From assembly GCA_030838075.1 (NCBI GenBank), contig JAUTXJ010000186.1:1-35819 (forward strand): DNA of 35,819 nt, in the 5' to 3' direction. The position numbers and the translations under genes are program-made. Shown in pieces: positions 32,671-35,819 of the stretch (the stretch's first letter is position 1; the number at the start of each line of letters is the position of its first letter). The notes under the pieces are model-generated. The model did no database searches and was not told the origin of the DNA. It saw nothing but the letters and a program-made list of their open reading frames with translations. The stretch is from Acidobacteriaceae bacterium (lineage in GTDB: Bacteria > Acidobacteriota > Terriglobia > Acidiferrales > UBA7541).

Positions 32671-34233
32671 ATGACTAGCCACGAAAAACTCGTCCACCGA
32701 AAGCTGCTCGCCGGAAACAGCATCCTGAACTTGGGAACCGGGGCTCTGATATCGGTATTGAATCTTATTTTTGTGCCCCCAATGTTGCACACCTTCGGTA
32801 CCGAACTGTACGGAGTATTGTCGGTGACCTGGGTAGTGTTGGCGAACCTGAGTTGGCTCGATTTTGGCTTTAGCCGTGCTTCGGCGAAATATGTGGCGCA
32901 CGAACTAGGCCTCGGAAAGCCTCGTGAAGCGGCTATGTGGACGTGGACGGCCGTCGTTACGCAGACAGTCATGGGTGCTGTGGGTGCAGTGATTCTGTGG
33001 TCCACGGCGCCGATCATCGTTAATTATATTCACGTAACACCCAACCAGCGCGGGCTGGTAATTTTGACTCTGCGCATCTTTGCCTTTTCCATTCCCCTCG
33101 ATTTCGCCACTCGGTCCATGACTGGGGTCATCCAAGCCGGGCAGCGATTTGACTGGATGAATGGTCTTGGACTTTTTTCCAATCTATTCACCTTTGCCGT
33201 TTACGCTGCCGGAATCCTGCGGGGCGCTAATTTCTTACTTATCATTTACGGCTTGTTTGCGTTAAGGATCCTGAATCTACTGGGAGCATATTGGGGCGCG
33301 TGCCGCATCCTGCCCGAGCTTAGGTCCCTGCCTCAGCTCAAGACCTTGCCGCACACTTATCGAACCCATGTTTTTGCAATGGTGAAGTACGGGTCATGGG
33401 TCGCTGTCGCTTCCGTCGTCGGTCCGCTCATCCTTTATTTTGACCAATCCATCGTCAGCGTTATTATCGGGGTTGCTTTTCTTCCCTTCTATACTATTCC
33501 TTTCAATTTGCTTTCCCGGCTCGGGCTTTTTCCCAGCAGCCTCACTTCGACCCTCTTCCCGGCATTTAGCGCGCTGCATGCCAGGCAGGACTGGAGTAAA
33601 GTCGAGGTCTATTTCGTTCGAAGCCACCGCTACCTGTTAACAGCCTTAATCCCGGTCCTCTTTGTGCTCTACGTGTGGGCGCCCGAAATCTTGCGCCTGT
33701 GGATCAGTGCTGACTTCTCCGCTCAGGCTACCCTGCCTTTCCGCATCCTCGCATTTGGATACGGTATCGCGTTGCTTGCGCCGCTGTCCGGCGCCCTCAT
33801 TGAAGCGGTCGGCAGACCGGATATGCTGGCTAAACTCTATTTAGTGGAGTTGCCCCTGAACGTCGTTCTGGTTTGGGAGTTGACCAAGCATCTCGGTATA
33901 GCCGGCGCTGCTTTAAGTTACACCGTACGCTGCCTGATTGAGACCATCCTGGTTTGGTGGATTGTCTTTCGCGCTGTGCCATTCTCAGCGAAAAAGTTTC
34001 TCAAGGAAGGGTTATTGATCCCAAGTTCCATGCTTATTCTAACTGGCCTTGCCACCCTACTTATACGCTCTGGGCACATCAAGAGCTCCATCGATGTTGG
34101 AATGACTCTCGCTACTCTCTCTATTTATTGTTTTTGCGTTTGGTTCTTAATCTTGGACGTCAAAGACAAATCATTCATCTTTGAGATGGCGAATAATTAC
34201 GGTTTACGCCTGGCGAAAAAACCCGTTCTTTAG
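32671..34233 (+). CDS. Wzx-like polysaccharide flippase (MOP superfamily)
   Basis: 520 aa multi-TM protein. LLAGNSILNLGTGALISVLNLIFVPPMLHTFGTELYGVLSVTWVVLANLSWLDFGFSRASAKYVAHELG and FDQSIVSVIIGVAFLPFYTIPFNLLSRLG are typical of polysaccharide biosynthesis/export flippases. Confidence 0.87.
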   Translation: MTSHEKLVHRKLLAGNSILNLGTGALISVLNLIFVPPMLHTFGTELYGVLSVTWVVLANLSWLDFGFSRASAKYVAHELGLGKPREAAMWTWTAVVTQTVMGAVGAVILWSTAPIIVNYIHVTPNQRGLVILTLRIFAFSIPLDFATRSMTGVIQAGQRFDWMNGLGLFSNLFTFAVYAAGILRGANFLLIIYGLFALRILNLLGAYWGACRILPELRSLPQLKTLPHTYRTHVFAMVKYGSWVAVASVVGPLILYFDQSIVSVIIGVAFLPFYTIPFNLLSRLGLFPSSLTSTLFPAFSALHARQDWSKVEVYFVRSHRYLLTALIPVLFVLYVWAPEILRLWISADFSAQATLPFRILAFGYGIALLAPLSGALIEAVGRPDMLAKLYLVELPLNVVLVWELTKHLGIAGAALSYTVRCLIETILVWWIVFRAVPFSAKKFLKEGLLIPSSMLILTGLATLLIRSGHIKSSIDVGMTLATLSIYCFCVWFLILDVKDKSFIFEMANNYGLRLAKKPVL

Positions 34234-34253
34234 GATAGGCCGGGGTTTTTTTT
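34216..34253 (+). terminator. Intrinsic (possibly bidirectional) terminator overlapping the 3' end of the flippase gene
   Basis: AAAAAACCCG ... CGGGGTTTTTTTT: GC-rich stem flanked by an A-tract upstream and T8 downstream. Confidence 0.6.
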
Positions 34254-34299
34254 GATTTGCGGTATTTTTTAGATTTGAGATTTTAACTGCCGTTGAGGA

Positions 34300-35772
34300 T
34301 TGAACTTGGGCCAGGATACTCCATCAAATTTTACTTTTGGCGGCGGTGCATCGGGTACGTTCATGCACCCCGTCGTCGTGATTGCGTTAATCATTGCGGT
34401 GCTGATATTTTTTTTCGCGCCTCGCAAATATTTGCCCATTCCATTCCTTTCGCTCATCTTCCTTGGGGGCATTGGCCAGCAGATAAATATGGCCGGCGTT
34501 CATTTTTACGTTCTGCGAGTCTTGATCATCGCGGGCGCGATCCGCCTTATCTACGCCAAGCTCACTTCCAAAGAAGGCATTTTTGCCGGCGGCTTTGACT
34601 GGATAGATCGTCTCTTCGTAATGTGGGTCTGCTTCCAATGCCTGGCCAGCATTTTACGGAATGATGCAAGCGCCGGCGTACTCGTCTATGAAGCTGGATA
34701 CTTTCTCGATTACATCGGCGGATATTTCTTCTTACGATTTTTGATTCGCGATGAGAGCGATATTCTTCGCGTCATCAAAGTATTTGCGGCGCTCACGGTC
34801 ATCCTTGGCCTGGCCATGATTAATGAGAAATTCCGCAATCAGAATATCTTTGGCTACCTGGGCGCTCTGCCGGTAGCGCCAGGGATTCGCGAAGGAGCCA
34901 TTCGCGCTCAAGGTGCGTTAGCACATCCCATTCTTGCCGGAGTCTTTGGGGTAGTGTTAATCCCGCTTTTCTGGTGGCTGTGGTATAGCGGCAAAGCAAA
35001 GGTCGCCGGAGTTCTTGGCTTTCTAGGTTCCATCGCAATGATGCTGACCAGCGCCTCCAGCACTCCCTTGATGGCATTCCTGGCAGCCGTCGGCGGCTGC
35101 CTGTTCTGGCCTTTTCGAAAGAGAATGCGCCTCGTGCGATGGGGCATTGTAGCCATGATCATCGCGCTCCATCTCGTGATGAAAGCGCCGGTATGGATGT
35201 TGATCGCCCACGTAGACGTTATTGCCGGAAACTCTGGCTACCATCGCGCCATGCTGATAGATCAGTCCATCCGGCACTTCTCCGACTGGTGGCTTATAGG
35301 CACCAATGCTGCAGGCACCTGGGGCTGGGATATGTGGGATCTCAGCAATCAATTCGTGCAGGAAGCGGATGAAGGTGGGTTGGCCACGTTCATCTGCTTT
35401 GTTCTAATTATTGCCCGCACCTTTGGGAAAATTGGTAAAGCTAGAAAGCTGGTGGAAGACGATCGCAAGCAAGAGTGGTTCATGTGGCTGCTTGCAGTGA
35501 CCCTCCTGACTCATTGTGTGTGTTTCTTCGGTATCACCTATTTCGATATAACCAAAATTGTTTGGTTCGCATTCTTGGCCATCGTTACAGCCGCGACCGC
35601 GCCAATTCTGGCGGCTACAAAAGCTGCTGAACCAGCGAAAGTCCCATTTTTGACCACAGCAGCGCCGGCGTCGCGCTCTCCGCAACCGGCCCGTTCAACA
35701 GAATACGGCGGGCGCGCACGGCAATCCACCGGCACCTTTTATCATTCGCGAGACCCTAAGGCTAGAGCGTGA
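34300..35772 (+). CDS. O-antigen polymerase/ligase-like (Wzy/WaaL type) multi-TM membrane protein
   Basis: 490 aa with many hydrophobic segments; periplasmic-type loop HVDVIAGNSGYHRAMLIDQSIRHFSDWWLIGTNAAGTWGWDMWDLSNQFVQEADEGGLATFICFVLIIARTF resembles Wzy/ligase proteins. TTG start uncertain. Confidence 0.75.
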   Translation: MNLGQDTPSNFTFGGGASGTFMHPVVVIALIIAVLIFFFAPRKYLPIPFLSLIFLGGIGQQINMAGVHFYVLRVLIIAGAIRLIYAKLTSKEGIFAGGFDWIDRLFVMWVCFQCLASILRNDASAGVLVYEAGYFLDYIGGYFFLRFLIRDESDILRVIKVFAALTVILGLAMINEKFRNQNIFGYLGALPVAPGIREGAIRAQGALAHPILAGVFGVVLIPLFWWLWYSGKAKVAGVLGFLGSIAMMLTSASSTPLMAFLAAVGGCLFWPFRKRMRLVRWGIVAMIIALHLVMKAPVWMLIAHVDVIAGNSGYHRAMLIDQSIRHFSDWWLIGTNAAGTWGWDMWDLSNQFVQEADEGGLATFICFVLIIARTFGKIGKARKLVEDDRKQEWFMWLLAVTLLTHCVCFFGITYFDITKIVWFAFLAIVTAATAPILAATKAAEPAKVPFLTTAAPASRSPQPARSTEYGGRARQSTGTFYHSRDPKARA

Positions 35773-35819
35773 AAATCCTTTCGATTGTGATCGTCACCTG
35801 GAATGCTAAAAAGTTCGTG
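35769..35819 (+). CDS. 5' end of a family 2 glycosyltransferase (3' truncated by window edge)
   Basis: GTG start overlapping the upstream TGA; MKILSIVIVTWNAKKFV is a typical GT2 N-terminus. Confidence 0.7.
   Translation, partial: MKILSIVIVTWNAKKFV

Noticed and set aside
1-35819. CRISPR arrays, tRNA/rRNA genes, transposases or integrases
   Set aside because: No regularly spaced repeats, RNA-gene signatures or mobile-element proteins were recognised by reading the sequence and ORF track.

Overview
The window reads as a bacterial accessory locus, and its gene style suggests Acidobacteriota (inference only). A hybrid NRPS-PKS gene cluster sits inside an exopolysaccharide (EPS) locus, with nearly all genes on the + strand. 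From left to right: the 3' end of an ExeA-like/exosortase-associated ATPase; a polysaccharide-deacetylase/GT4 fusion; a 2786-aa NRPS (FkbH-PCP-C-A-PCP-E-C*-PCP); a 2949-aa PKS-NRPS (KS-AT-ACP-aminotransferase-C-A-PCP-TE); an Sfp-type phosphopantetheinyl transferase; a structured intergenic region; a NusG/RfaH/UpxY-like antiterminator; a sugar-phosphate transferase with a GGDEF-like N-terminus; a Gfo/Idh-acetyltransferase-DegT amino-sugar trio; a NodB-type deacetylase; a secreted parallel beta-helix protein; a GT2; two tandem paralogous GT4s; a Wzx-like flippase; a Wzy/ligase-like membrane protein; and the start of another GT2. The main points of interest are: an FkbH (glyceryl-loading type) start on an NRPS; a condensation domain whose HHxxxDG motif is degenerate (PGMLLDG) followed by a PCP with no A domain; a Cys-nucleophile thioesterase (GYCLGG); hand-read A-domain codes for Thr and Gly; a perfect 17-bp palindrome and an ops-like element upstream of or at the antiterminator; and a 121-bp near-identical patch at the 5' ends of the tandem GT4 genes. 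No tRNA, rRNA, CRISPR array or transposase was recognised. All family calls come from reading motifs by eye, and no database search was run.
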